Shown: piece after piece, positions 1 through 9,195 of the stretch
Layout of the letters: each line of letters begins with the position of its first letter
Position numbering within the stretch: position 1 is the first letter of the stretch
Assembly: GCA_001931905.2 (NCBI GenBank)
Contig: MSJI02000823.1
Location: forward strand, 1 to 61,968
Direction of reading: 5' to 3'
Length of the DNA stretch: 61,968 nt
Origin: Cladosporium sp. IMV 00045
Taxonomy: Eukaryota; Ascomycota; Dothideomycetes; Cladosporiales; Cladosporiaceae
Notes under the pieces: generated by a model
The model's database searches: none
What the model saw: only the letters and a program-made list of their open reading frames with translations
What the model was told of the DNA's origin: nothing
Program-made: the position numbers and the translations under genes

Positions 1-446
1 GTTGGGGAATGCGAGCGACTGCGGTGGCGCTTGTGTTCGTGGTGCGTGCCGTGGTGATGATGGTGGTGATGTTGGTGTTGGGAGTGACGCTCGGTGCTCG
101 GCTTCGTGCGTCGCGCTGCGGGCGACCTGTGGTGCAGATCCTGGTCCTGGTCCTCGTCGCGCGCACGAGACGTGGGATGCCGGCCACGTTCGTGATGCTT
201 GCTGCGACGGTGGTGGTGTGGTGGAGAGGCAGAGTGGTTACTGGAGGGGGGAAAGTGTGCAGGAGGATGTGATGAGGTGCCAGCCTTATGGCGAGGCGAG
301 CGAGGATGGCGCGAGAGCAGCTCTCTATCGCGGTCGGGCGACCTGCTGCGACCGTGCGAAAGGCGGCGATAATCCTGCCTTGAGTCGAGTGCTACGTCCT
401 CCGATGCAGCGTCTTCCCCACGTGTTGCAGTCGATCGCTCAGCCAT
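1..446 (-). CDS. CTK1: CTD kinase catalytic subunit Ctk1, N-terminal fragment (first copy, cut by window edge)
   Basis: This is the first 148 codons of a gene reading off the left edge, starting at the ATG complementary to 444-446. The encoded stretch begins MAERST and is rich in Arg, Ser and His (poly-His run, RS/RD dipeptides), the disordered N-terminal tail that precedes the kinase domain. It matches the first part of the complete copy at 31294-34377 almost residue for residue; base 1 corresponds to base 31739. The kinase domain lies outside the window, so identity rests on the second copy. It is divergently transcribed from FOL2 across a 2.2-kb intergenic region. Whether the missing part is intact cannot be seen. 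Confidence 0.85.
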   Translation of the reverse strand, partial: MAERSTATRGEDAASEDVALDSRQDYRRLSHGRSRSPDRDRELLSRHPRSPRHKAGTSSHPPAHFPPSSNHSASPPHHHRRSKHHERGRHPTSRARDEDQDQDLHHRSPAARRTKPSTERHSQHQHHHHHHHGTHHEHKRHRSRSHSP

Positions 447-2622
447 GGATGAATGGCGCGGTGGTCATTTGCGACTCGCAGCTTTGCCCGTCGGTGCGAC
501 TGGAGGTGCCACGGCTCTGGCTTTCGAACTGGCTGATGACGAAGTACATGTACAGTAATTCGCCAGCGCAGCGATCACAAACGTCCGCACATTCTGCACG
601 GAAATCCAGACAGTGCCAGTCTGTTCGCACTCACCAAAAACTACTATGACTGCTTTTTTTCCCATGAGATGCCGTCCCTCCAAAGCCCCTGTCGGCCGCA
701 TCAACGTTCACTGCCTTGCCTGGCTGCCTTTCTCTGAGTATGGCCCGTGCTCACTCTCCTTCTGATCCGCCTTGGCACAACGGGTCTGCATTGCTCTGTT
801 CCGCTGCGTTTCACGGAATCTCCTTAGTGCTGGCAGAGCGCCATGAACATCTTCCAGAGTGATGATTTCAATCGTAAATCCCTTGCTGTCGGCACAGAGC
901 AGACTGTTCGACCAACACTGAAGTTGACGAAATGATTTGCCTAGACTGTTAGACGACTCAGGCGTGATCTGTAGAAACTCTTCAAGTGTGCAAGTGAAGC
1001 ATCTCTTTGAACGGTCGGCCTTTGAAGCGTGCGAGCTGAGATCAAAAAGAGCGTTGCTCCATCACCCTCGGCCTCGCCCCGTGAGGTGATTTTTCATGGT
1101 AGAACTCTTGTTAGCACTTTGTCACCTGACGACCTCGAAGATGCATTTCTCCCCAAATGCACAGTGACATGGGTGTTCAGAGCACAGCACATGCTCCCAA
1201 ATCAAGTTGCTGGCGTGGGTGCGAAGAGTCGCTGGTCCGCCATTTCTCTGATACTCTCAAGCGGCTTGCATCCTCCGCTCGACTTCCCGCTCCCACCGAC
1301 GGCGCATTCAGCAGCCTCCCTCTGTTAGCTACAATAAAGGCACGGCCAGCGTTCACGGCGTGGAAGTGAATAGCACGTGCTTATGTCGGCGGGGTATTGA
1401 AGGGACCTAGCAGGTAATGAGCTCCCGGTCTGCCGACCATGGCAAACTCCTCTGCCTCTGTTGGCTTCCAAAAGTCGCATCGTGTTGCGCATAGTGTCGT
1501 GGTTAAGGCCATGTTGTAGTTCAAGTTCGTTCCAGTGCCAGATAGACAACGGGCATTCGGAGAGATGGTGCGTGAGGATACGCCTCGCCACGAAACTCTC
1601 TGCCATGCCCTTGGGGAAGCCCTCCAAACATTACAAGACATACGACTATCTAAAAACAGAACACAGAAGGTCCAGGAACATGTCGTCGTGGTCTGACGCG
1701 AGATGGCAGATCAGGGAAGAAGGCGGTACAACGCGCCAAATCGCTTGAATCAAGCAGTATCAAGGCGGTGACTGTTCGTGTCCGCATACACAGAGTAGTG
1801 TCATGTCAAACGCGGCTTTCCAGGCATCTTGCGGAAAGCGACCTGAGAAAGGGGATGCGCAGCAGGGTATGCAGCAGTGGTGGAGGGTCTGCCCGCTCGG
1901 CGTAGTTCACAAGCATGTGGCGCGGGCGCGCGCAAGCGTACCGGGAGTGTCAACTTAGAGGAGCGTGTAGCATATAAAAGAAGGAAGGAAGATCTGCGGA
2001 AGGGGTAGGAGATGCGAAAGAGGTAAAGTAGAGCGCGCGGCGGCGATGATGGCGGATGGTGAAGAGAGACTGCTCGCAAGCTGACTGCCGGGCGGCCTGG
2101 CTGTCAATGCTAGGTGAGGTTGGAAAGGCGGAGGCGGGCGGGTGGTGAAAGCAGGTGGCAGCACCCAAAACTGGCCGACCACCGAGGGGTTTGGGCAAGC
2201 TCGGACGGACACTTTTGCTTGCCTCAGGCCATGCTTTCCTCATCCACCGATGGTGTCACCTCTCGCTTGCTCGCGGGCGGAGAGAGAAGAAAAAGCCAAA
2301 GCAGCAGGGTCCAGACAAGCAAATGGGTGAGTAGAAGGATGTGAGTAGCACCTGAGGGCAAACCAGAGAAGAGCCCCACCGTCTTCACATTATTATTTAT
2401 ATCATACATCATCTCCACCCAGGCAGGGCCATGGACTATCTGTTCTACCACATTGAAGCCGCCAATTCCAACTACTTCCTGTAACAGAATACTTGACATA
2501 CGCTCTTCAACCCGACAGAAGTCACCATACACCACGCAGCACAATTGTAAAGGTCGCAGTCTATACAACACTAATAGATTCCGAAATCATACACTACATC
2601 CAGTCGATCCTCATCCACCGCC
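447..2622. other. CTK1-FOL2 divergent intergenic region (first copy)
   Basis: This 2.2-kb region holds both promoters. It aligns in inverted orientation with 29159-31293, with many substitutions and small indels. It contains a conserved upstream ORF (2431-2484, listed separately) and an AT-rich TATA-like stretch at about 2390-2403. At about 1330-1740 a coding-like stretch is conserved in sequence but carries in-frame stops in both copies; I do not call it a gene. No tRNA or other RNA gene is visible. Confidence 0.6.
2431..2484 (+). CDS. Upstream ORF in the FOL2 leader (17-aa peptide)
   Basis: ATG at 2431, stop TAA at 2482-2484, encoding MDYLFYHIEAANSNYFL. It lies 138 nt upstream of the FOL2 start and about 30 nt downstream of an AT-rich TATA-like stretch, so it probably sits near the 5' end of the FOL2 transcript. 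The second FOL2 copy has the same ORF at 29296-29349 with an identical peptide. The only two base changes are synonymous (TAT to TAC and TAC to TAT), while the leader just downstream is heavily diverged. Inference: a translated leader peptide that may control FOL2 translation. No function is known to me. Confidence 0.6.
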   Translation: MDYLFYHIEAANSNYFL

Positions 2623-3739
2623 ATGGACGGCGAACACAACCACTTCGCCCCGAGGCCCAAGGCGATCCCTCCCCACCTGATCAACGGCCACTCTCCCCTC
2701 CAATCCTCCGTCTCGACCGCCGATCAACAAGACCACGAAGACCGCGACAGCACCATTGCTTCCATCCAGTCGTCAATGGGTCCCCACAAAGTCCCTCTAT
2801 CCCTTGACGAACTCTCACTCCAAGACGACGCACCTTCCACTGCTGAGACTACCCAACCACCCACCACCAATGGCAACGGCGAGCAAAAGAAATCCGCAAA
2901 GCAATACGAGGAAGTCGGCGACGACGCGATAGAAGCACTGCAAACGCACACGGCCGCGCGAGACCTTCGCGACGAAGCACCACCCACCCCACCCGCGACC
3001 GAACACCGCAGCCAAAGCCCATTCATCACCTCCAACCCGACCATCGACTTCGACGGGCTATCATGGCCGAGCAGCGGCACGCTGGACCGTCTGCGCGAGC
3101 GCGAGAGCCCGAAGGAAGCCGAGGCGCGTCTGGCGAAACTGTCGGGCGCCGTGCGCACCATCCTCGAATGCATCGGGGAAGACCCCGACAGGGAGGGCTT
3201 GCACGGCACGCCGGAGCGGTACGCGAAGGCCATGATGTTCTTCACCAAGGGCTACGAGGAGAACCTGCGGGACATCGTTAACAATGCCGTCTTTAAGGAG
3301 GACCACGACGAGTTGGTGATCGTCAAGGATATCGAGGTGTACAGCTTGTGCGAGCACCACTTGGTGCCGTTTGTTGGCAAGGTGAGAAGACATGTCAATT
3401 GGCTTGAAGGATATCTTGGCTGACCCTTCACTGTAGATGCACATCGGATACATCCCGTCCAGGCGAGTCATCGGCCTCTCCAAGCTCGCTCGCATTGCCG
3501 AGATGTTCAGCAGACGCCTGCAAGTCCAGGAGCGGCTGACGAAGCAAGTCGCCCTCGCTCTCAGCGAAGTGCTCAAACCGCAAGGTGTCGCTGTCGTCAT
3601 GGAGTCGGCGCACATGTGCATGGTCATGCGCGGCGTGCAGAAGTCCGGTTCGTCCACGACGACGAGCTGCATGCTCGGTGCTATGAGGAAGCGCGCAAAG
3701 ACAAGAGATGAATTCCTCACTCTCATCAACAGGAAATAG
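2623..3739 (+). CDS. FOL2: GTP cyclohydrolase I (first copy)
   Basis: This enzyme converts GTP to 7,8-dihydroneopterin triphosphate, the first step of folate (and pterin) synthesis, in the cytosol. Two exons, 2623-3381 and 3437-3739, flank a 55-nt GT-AG intron and give 353 aa. The C-terminal two thirds carries the family core: CEHHLVPF with zinc ligands Cys243 and His246, then the [10 protein letters not shown] segment with the third ligand Cys314. The first ~140 residues are a low-complexity extension, as in other fungal enzymes. Compared with the copy at 28042-29158 only seven residues differ, all in the first ~115 positions; the catalytic core is identical. The leader carries a conserved upstream ORF. 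Both copies look functional. Confidence 0.96.
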
Positions 3740-4340
3740 GAGCGAAGGAAGTACAAGCTCCTCACTGATGATCTGTAAAGGCGCGGGCCTATCGATATGG
3801 GTTCCAGCGCATTGCTCGGCGTCACAGTCTGGCATTGGCGTTTGGTTTTTATTGGGGGAAAAGGGAGGAGCTGGCCATTTCAACAGGCCATTGTTTTATA
3901 CGCATTGGGATGATACCACACCACAGCGCTCAACGCAGCGTAAGTAAGACTTGTATTTGTTTGATTATTTGTGATGTTATTGCAGGACTTGCTTGGCCAT
4001 TTTCTTTCACTTCAGCTCATTCCACTCCATGTCTCCCTTCCCCAGCTGACCTCACTTCACTTCGCGTCAAGCTTAGTCATCGATCAGAAGGTCTACGCAG
4101 AGGTGGGCGGAGCATTCACATGCCATTTTAAACCCCACAGCCACTCACAGCCATAGCACTTCACCTCATTTGAATCCCCTGATGTTACCCTCAGCCAACT
4201 CGAACCCCGACAATAAACGCTCTCTATTGTCGCCACGGGCCACCCACCCAACAACAGGAAGGAACGCCAACGCCACCCCAACACAAATCAATCGAAAACA
4301 CAAACAACACTCCCCATTCTCCCACTCCCCTCACCAGCAA
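3740..4340. other. FOL2 3' region and promoter of the small membrane protein gene
   Basis: About 600 bases between two same-strand genes, alignable with 27450-28041. It holds the FOL2 3' UTR (T-rich around 3835-3970) and the leader of the next gene, including the inverted repeat at 4208-4232. An ATG at 4179 is open into the next gene here, but in the second copy the equivalent ATG is followed by a stop three codons later. I therefore do not use it as the start. Confidence 0.55.
4208..4232. promoter_or_regulatory. Conserved inverted repeat CGACAATA-9-TATTGTCG
   Basis: A perfect 8-bp inverted repeat with a 9-nt spacer, 108 bp upstream of the ATG at 4341. It is kept exactly, including spacer length, at 27556-27580 in the second copy, although the spacer and surroundings have changed. 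Each arm contains ACAAT/ATTGT, the core bound by HMG-box proteins. A dimeric regulator site or an RNA hairpin in the leader are both possible. Confidence 0.4.
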
Positions 4341-5066
4341 ATGGCGATCGACCGCCTCTACTACTTCACCGTCAGCGTCCTCACCTTCGCCTTCTGCTGC
4401 ATCAGCCACTACCACATGTGGCCCGAGAAAGGGTACGCACCACACAGCAACGTCGGCAACAAGTTTCGCAAAGACCCCAAGCATCAGCAGCAGGAGCAGG
4501 GGCATCACAAGCAGAAAGATCGCAAGGATCGCAAGGATCGTAAGAAGAAGCGCAGCGACTCGGACGCTCACCACCACCGCAGAGACGACCATGACACCAG
4601 CCTCGACGAAGGCGAGTGGATCGCCGACTTCAACCGCCAGCGACGCGGGAGCGCACACAAGCAGCATGCAGACGACGACATCCCCTCCTCCGCCGCTGCA
4701 CAAGCAGCCGGACGACCTAGGAGAGTCAGCTTTGAAGACGAGCAGCGGCCCGATCTCAGAGGTGAGTGAGCTTGAGGTGTCTCAAGAAATGGACATGTTG
4801 CTGACAATCACCTCCCAGGTCCAGGAACAGTCCACACAACCACCACCGGCACCGGCGTCTCCGGGACCGACAGCATCCGATCGCCACCAGGAGGAGGCGG
4901 CGGAAGCGGCCACCACAGCGGGAGTTTCAGATCTCCAGACAGCGCTCACAGGCAGTCGAGCAGCTCCTCGCGAAAGCACGGCAGCCACAAGTCCGGGAAA
5001 GTCTTCCCTGCTCCCGTCACGGATGGGCTCGTCAGTCCTGGGTCTAGGGCTTTTCATGGGATGTGA
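4341..5066 (+). CDS. Small N-terminally membrane-anchored basic protein, unknown function (first copy)
   Basis: Exons 4341-4761 and 4819-5066 with a 57-nt GT-AG intron, 222 aa. The start is the MAIDRLYYF methionine, the first one shared with the second copy. Residues ~5-22 form a hydrophobic segment (signal anchor), followed by a Lys/Arg/Asp-rich region (repeated KDRKDRK), a His-rich stretch and a Gly/Ser-rich tail ending SRAFHGM. I do not recognise the family. The equivalent gene at 26707-27449 encodes 227 aa with the same anchor and C-terminus, so both exons are under selection. Its last 44 bases overlap the start of the next ORF in another frame. Location in an internal or plasma membrane with a cytosolic basic tail is inferred from composition only. 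Confidence 0.7.
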
Positions 5067-6971
5067 TGAGCAGACGCTTGATAACAGCAAAAATGAGGGT
5101 GACGACGAAAAAGACGATGACGATGAGAACGACAACACTCAACACACAACTGAACATACGACCACCCTCCCAAGTCAAGAGAGCAACCTGCGCAAGCGTC
5201 GAGTCGAAGCATCACCCGAGAAATTCAACACGGGAGAATTCGAACCACTACAACCACAGTCCCTCCTTACCACGAAAAGAAGCCGCGCCAACGACGGCAC
5301 GCCGCGTGTTGTGTTCGCATCAGAAACGGGTCAGAAGCAAACACAGCTCACAGCGATTCTGAGCAATTTCAACATCACACCAAACCCGACCAACCAGAAC
5401 CTTGACATCGTTCAGCCAACGAAAGACACACCCACCACAGGCCTCCCCATCGCGCAAACAACCCTCAAATCCCAACTGACCGCCGGTCTCACCAACCTGA
5501 CCTTCACCACCCCCAAAGCCTACACCATCCCCCTATCAGACCTAGCAACACCCACCCCGAAACCCGCACGCAAGCCCCGGTGCTTCAGCCTGATCAGCGC
5601 CTTCTGCGCCAACAACGACCTGCTCCTCCTCCTAACAAGCTACCTCACCATCCCCTCCCTGATCTCCCTCTACGCCATCAGCAAAGAATACCACCACCAG
5701 CTCAACGTGCACATGACGGCGCACATGCTCGCTCTGACGCGGACACTAGCGCCGAAATCAGAGCTCGTCTTCCCCTGGCGCTGCTACAAGAAACTGTGCA
5801 TCAAGGATCCGCGGCTGAGGCAGAAAAGTCGCCTGGCGGGGCTGGAGGATGTGGTGGACAAGAGGTATGATGATTTAAGGGATGTGCCGAGTCTGCGGTG
5901 GGCGCAGATGGTGGTGTACCGGCACGCGGTTTGCAAGGATGTCTTGATCCAGTTGGCGAGGTATGGGCATCGCTGTCCGCCGGGGACGTTGATGACGCTG
6001 AAAGTGAGTCGACACTCCCCTTCCCGTCCATCTTGCCGCCCTTGAAAAAAAAAAAAGAAAAAAAGTTAGATGAACCCAACTAACAATCCCCCTCCAAGCG
6101 CCTCTGGTTCATCCTCGACCTCCCCACAACCGCCCAACGCCTCCTAACCATCCACAGCAACTCCTACATCTGCAACGCGGCCCTGCACATCCTGACCATG
6201 TTCTTCCTCAAACTCGACATGCACTTCACCTCCCCCGAAGGACGCGTCTGGCCCGCCAACCACGCCGACACGCACGCCTACCCGCCACACCTGGCCAACC
6301 TCGGATTCACCGGCGTGGCGCTGCGCAAGACGCTTCTGGCCGAGAGGAGTCTGACGCCCCTCTGGCGCGTGCTGAGGGGTTGGGGACCCGATCCGCTGGC
6401 GCCGGCGGAGGCGATGGGGAGGTTGGATTTGGTGTGGTTGTGGGTTAGGCATTGTTATGATCCCGAGGAGGAGGAGGAGGAAGATGATGATGATGAGGAG
6501 GAGGAGGAGTATGCGGGGAGGGAAGAGGACAAGGAGAAGATGAGGCAGCGGGCGAAATTGCAGCGGGTTCTGGACGTGCCGCCGCATGAAATCGGCACGG
6601 CGCAACTGGAGCGTGTGGGAGAGCAGCGGGTGGTTGTCGACGAGGGGATTTTGGGCGAGATGATAAGGATGGAAGGCACGGAGATGGGGGACGTGATGAA
6701 GAAGAGCGTGACGCCTTTCCGGACTGTGAATTCGCACAAGGGGATGGGGGTGGTGAGGAAGAAGCTGATCAGAGTGGACCAGTTGGTGATGCGGGAGAGT
6801 GTCAAGCGGGAATTGAATTTGGGGGAGGTCTGGGTGAAAATGATGGTTTGGGGTTGGCACGATGGGATCGGGAGGAAGTTGCCGATCTTGACGGAGGAGG
6901 AGATGTTGAGGCTCGACAAGGGGTTGAAGTTGTTGCCGAGGAAGACTGGTGGTGGATTGAGTGGTGGGTGA
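5023..6971 (+). CDS. F-box-like protein of unknown function (first copy)
   Basis: Exons 5023-6003 and 6099-6971 with a 95-nt intron (branch site CTAAC near the 3' end), 617 aa. The first ~230 residues are acidic and disordered. Then comes a leucine-rich helical stretch (LLLLLTSYLTIPSLISLYAI) reminiscent of an F-box, then a conserved globular region with LVFPWRCYKKLC, and near the C-terminus an Asp/Glu run from a GAG/GAT trinucleotide repeat. The start at 5023 (MGSSVLGLG) is the first ATG shared by both copies. It lies inside the final exon of the preceding gene, in the +1 frame relative to it, so how it is translated is unclear. The second copy is at 24811-26750. A role as a substrate adaptor is only a suggestion. 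Confidence 0.75.
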
Positions 6972-7320
6972 GTCCAGCGTGGATGAGAAATGTTGAGAAG
7001 AGTCATCGTTGCGAGCGATCAGAGTAGTAATGAAGGATGAGGAAACATTCCTCCATATCACACTCGCCAGCTCAGTATCACCCCCAACTTCGACGGGAGC
7101 GCACATCAATCGATGCTAGCCTACCCGATGACAAACCTTCCATGCGAACTGGGAAAAGGGTCTTCTAAGAACTTTTAGATAGGGTCAGGTCATCAATTCC
7201 ATTACTCGTCGATTTATTTGTGTTCATTGTCTTCCTCACCAACACCTCTATCGGAGTCGAAAGAGCATGATTGTGTTGCAATAAAACATATCCCGCCCAC
7301 CAAAAACCACACAACCCGCT
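6972..7320. other. Convergent 3' region; left end of the block shared with the second copy
   Basis: Similarity to the inverted second copy continues past the F-box-like stop to about 7110 (matching about 24670) and then fades. The 3' ends of two convergent genes meet here. No gene is seen. Confidence 0.5.
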
Positions 7321-9195
7321 TCACACCCTCGGCTCCCTGAAAATCGGATACTCATACCCAGCACCCACGGGCAAAATGCCAAACGAAGTGAACGAAGCGA
7401 AAGTCTCCGGCTCCAGCGTAATAAAAGCCAAAGCGGCATTGCGCTGCCTTGAACTCACCCTCCAGCTGCCCGCGGGAAGCCACAAGTCCTCCTTGATATA
7501 CGGCTCCGTCGTGACGGTGTTGCGGACCGTGCCTTCTGTAATCTCATCGTCGAGGATAGACGAGGTGATGTTGTACGCCTCGACCGTGCCGCGGTACTCG
7601 TGCTTGAGCTCCTCGACTTCCACGCCGAGGAGGCGTAGGCGGTCGGCGACTGCCACCCAGTTGCGCGGGATGAGGTAGGCTTCTGGGCGCGCGCGGGTCA
7701 GGTTCGCCACGGAGGGGGTGGTGGATTTGAATTCGATGGGGACTTGGACGACGCTGCCGTTGCGGATGTCGACGAAGGTGAAGGTGCGGTTGCTGCTGAG
7801 TTGCGCGTCGGTGATGATGATCTCTTCGTCGCTGTTGATGTAGTCTTCGCGCGCGGCGGAGAGGACTTCGAGCACTTCGGCGGAATTGTCGCGGGCGGTG
7901 GTAAGGATGGCTTCGACCATGGTGAGGGAGGCGGCAGTGCGCCGCTGGAAGTGCTGGTCTGCGAGCCATTGCCCGCGTACTTCGGTGAGGATGCTGATGG
8001 CTTGGGTCATGCCGTAGTTGTTGGTGCCGGATGCCGGCATGGTGGAGAGCTCTTCGAGGAGGATCGGGGTGCCTTCGACGTCGCTGGTATCTCCGAGGAC
8101 GTAGGGTCCCCAGCGCATGCCGCGGGATTCGAGCAAGCTGCCCATGTTTGCGACGAAGACGTTCTCGCTCATGTTGCGGATCAGCGGGTGGATGTTGAGG
8201 TTCTTGCCTCCGCCGATCATGGCATCGAGGCCATGGCGGTAGCGGCCGCTGAAGACGTTGTGACCGGCAAACTCGTGCATGTCCACGGAGATGTGAGCGT
8301 CGTATGCGGTGAAGGAGGCCTTGAGGTCGCGAGCCCATTGGGTCACCATCTTAGTGTGCTCACGGTTGGGATCAATGTTGGACTAGGTGATGTGTTAGTT
8401 GGTGGGTGAGGGCACTCTCTTTATGGATATCTTATGAGGTAAGCGTACCGCCAGTTCACTGCTCGATGTGTTAGTAAAATTTCAGGAGATATCGTCCGAC
8501 AGCATTTATCGATGAAACATACCGTTGGAAATAGGAAACACCATCAGGGTTGATCCTAGGCATAATGAAGATGTCCATCTTCTCCAAAAGACTGGCAGTC
8601 CATGTAGCGTTGGCGTCCATCTTGCCGAGCAAAGACATGGCGCCCTGATCGGCTGCCGGCTCATTGCCATGGATAGCAGCCTGAATCCACACACGAAGTT
8701 TTGTCGAGTTCTTGGGCTGACTGTCAGAATCGCTCAAGAAGGCAGTGAAGATAGGCCGACCCTGTTCCGACTTGAAGTCCGCGATTTGGTAGTTGAACCA
8801 GTCGTGGCGATCTGCGATGTCTCTCAGGAAGTCATCTTTCTCACAATTAGTCTGGGCTATGCTCTTTGTTCGCGATCATATTCTTACCCAGTATTGTCTC
8901 ATTGGTCGGTCCAGAAGTGCCATTGGCAAAGGTCTCGACCGGGATCGTCTCTGGTCTCAAAAAAGCTGGCGAGCGAAGCTCAACTTCGACATCTTGGTAT
9001 GCTTGAGAGACCAGGTCGCTATCCTTGTCGGTGGGAGAGTAGTTCCAGCCTGGGGTGAATGTCAAAATGTGTTCGTTCTACTTCGATAGGAATGGACATA
9101 CCGTAGGTTGGCGGAGGACGCAGGCCACCACTCTGGGCTTGCACAAGGCCTGCCAGGCCGAAGACGGCAGCCTGGATGGTGCTGATAGTCACCAT
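7321..9195 (-). CDS. Secreted M14-family zinc carboxypeptidase
   Basis: Five exons on the minus strand: 9195-9102, 9049-8888, 8835-8523, 8458-8449 and 8382-7321, giving 546 aa. The phases all agree. A signal peptide is visible (hydrophobic run ending near VQAQS, residues 1-22). The zinc site is complete: His141 and Glu144 in AAIHGNEP and His229 in VDMHEFAG. The DPNRE motif between them is restored by joining a 10-nt microexon (8449-8458, encoding the end of an Arg codon plus E-L-A) to the last exon. Several NxT/S sites fit secretion. Members of the family remove C-terminal residues from extracellular peptides. Introns are 52, 52, 64 and 66 nt. The gene has no partner at the equivalent place in the second block. 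Confidence 0.9.

Larger units (their letters stand above)
1..7110 (+). repeat. Large inverted duplication, left arm (partner about 24670-31739)
   Basis: CTK1 (partial), FOL2, the small membrane protein gene and the F-box-like gene recur in the same relative order and orientation but inverted at about 24670-31739. Base 1 matches base 31739. Exons are almost identical; introns and spacers have many changes. This is the pattern of homoeologous or anciently duplicated chromosome segments rather than a recent tandem copy. Confidence 0.9.

Noticed and set aside
3061..3825. A 254-codon minus-strand open frame opposite FOL2
   Set aside because: Antisense shadow of the conserved FOL2 core.
4591..4818. 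Upstream extension of the F-box-like protein frame into the first exon of the membrane protein gene
   Set aside because: In the second copy this frame has a stop inside the intron and the ATG at 4790 is not kept (GTG), so the extension is not conserved.
7744..8409. A 221-codon plus-strand open frame rich in Val, Gly, Ala and Asp
   Set aside because: It is the antisense shadow of the carboxypeptidase exon, as composition and complete overlap show.
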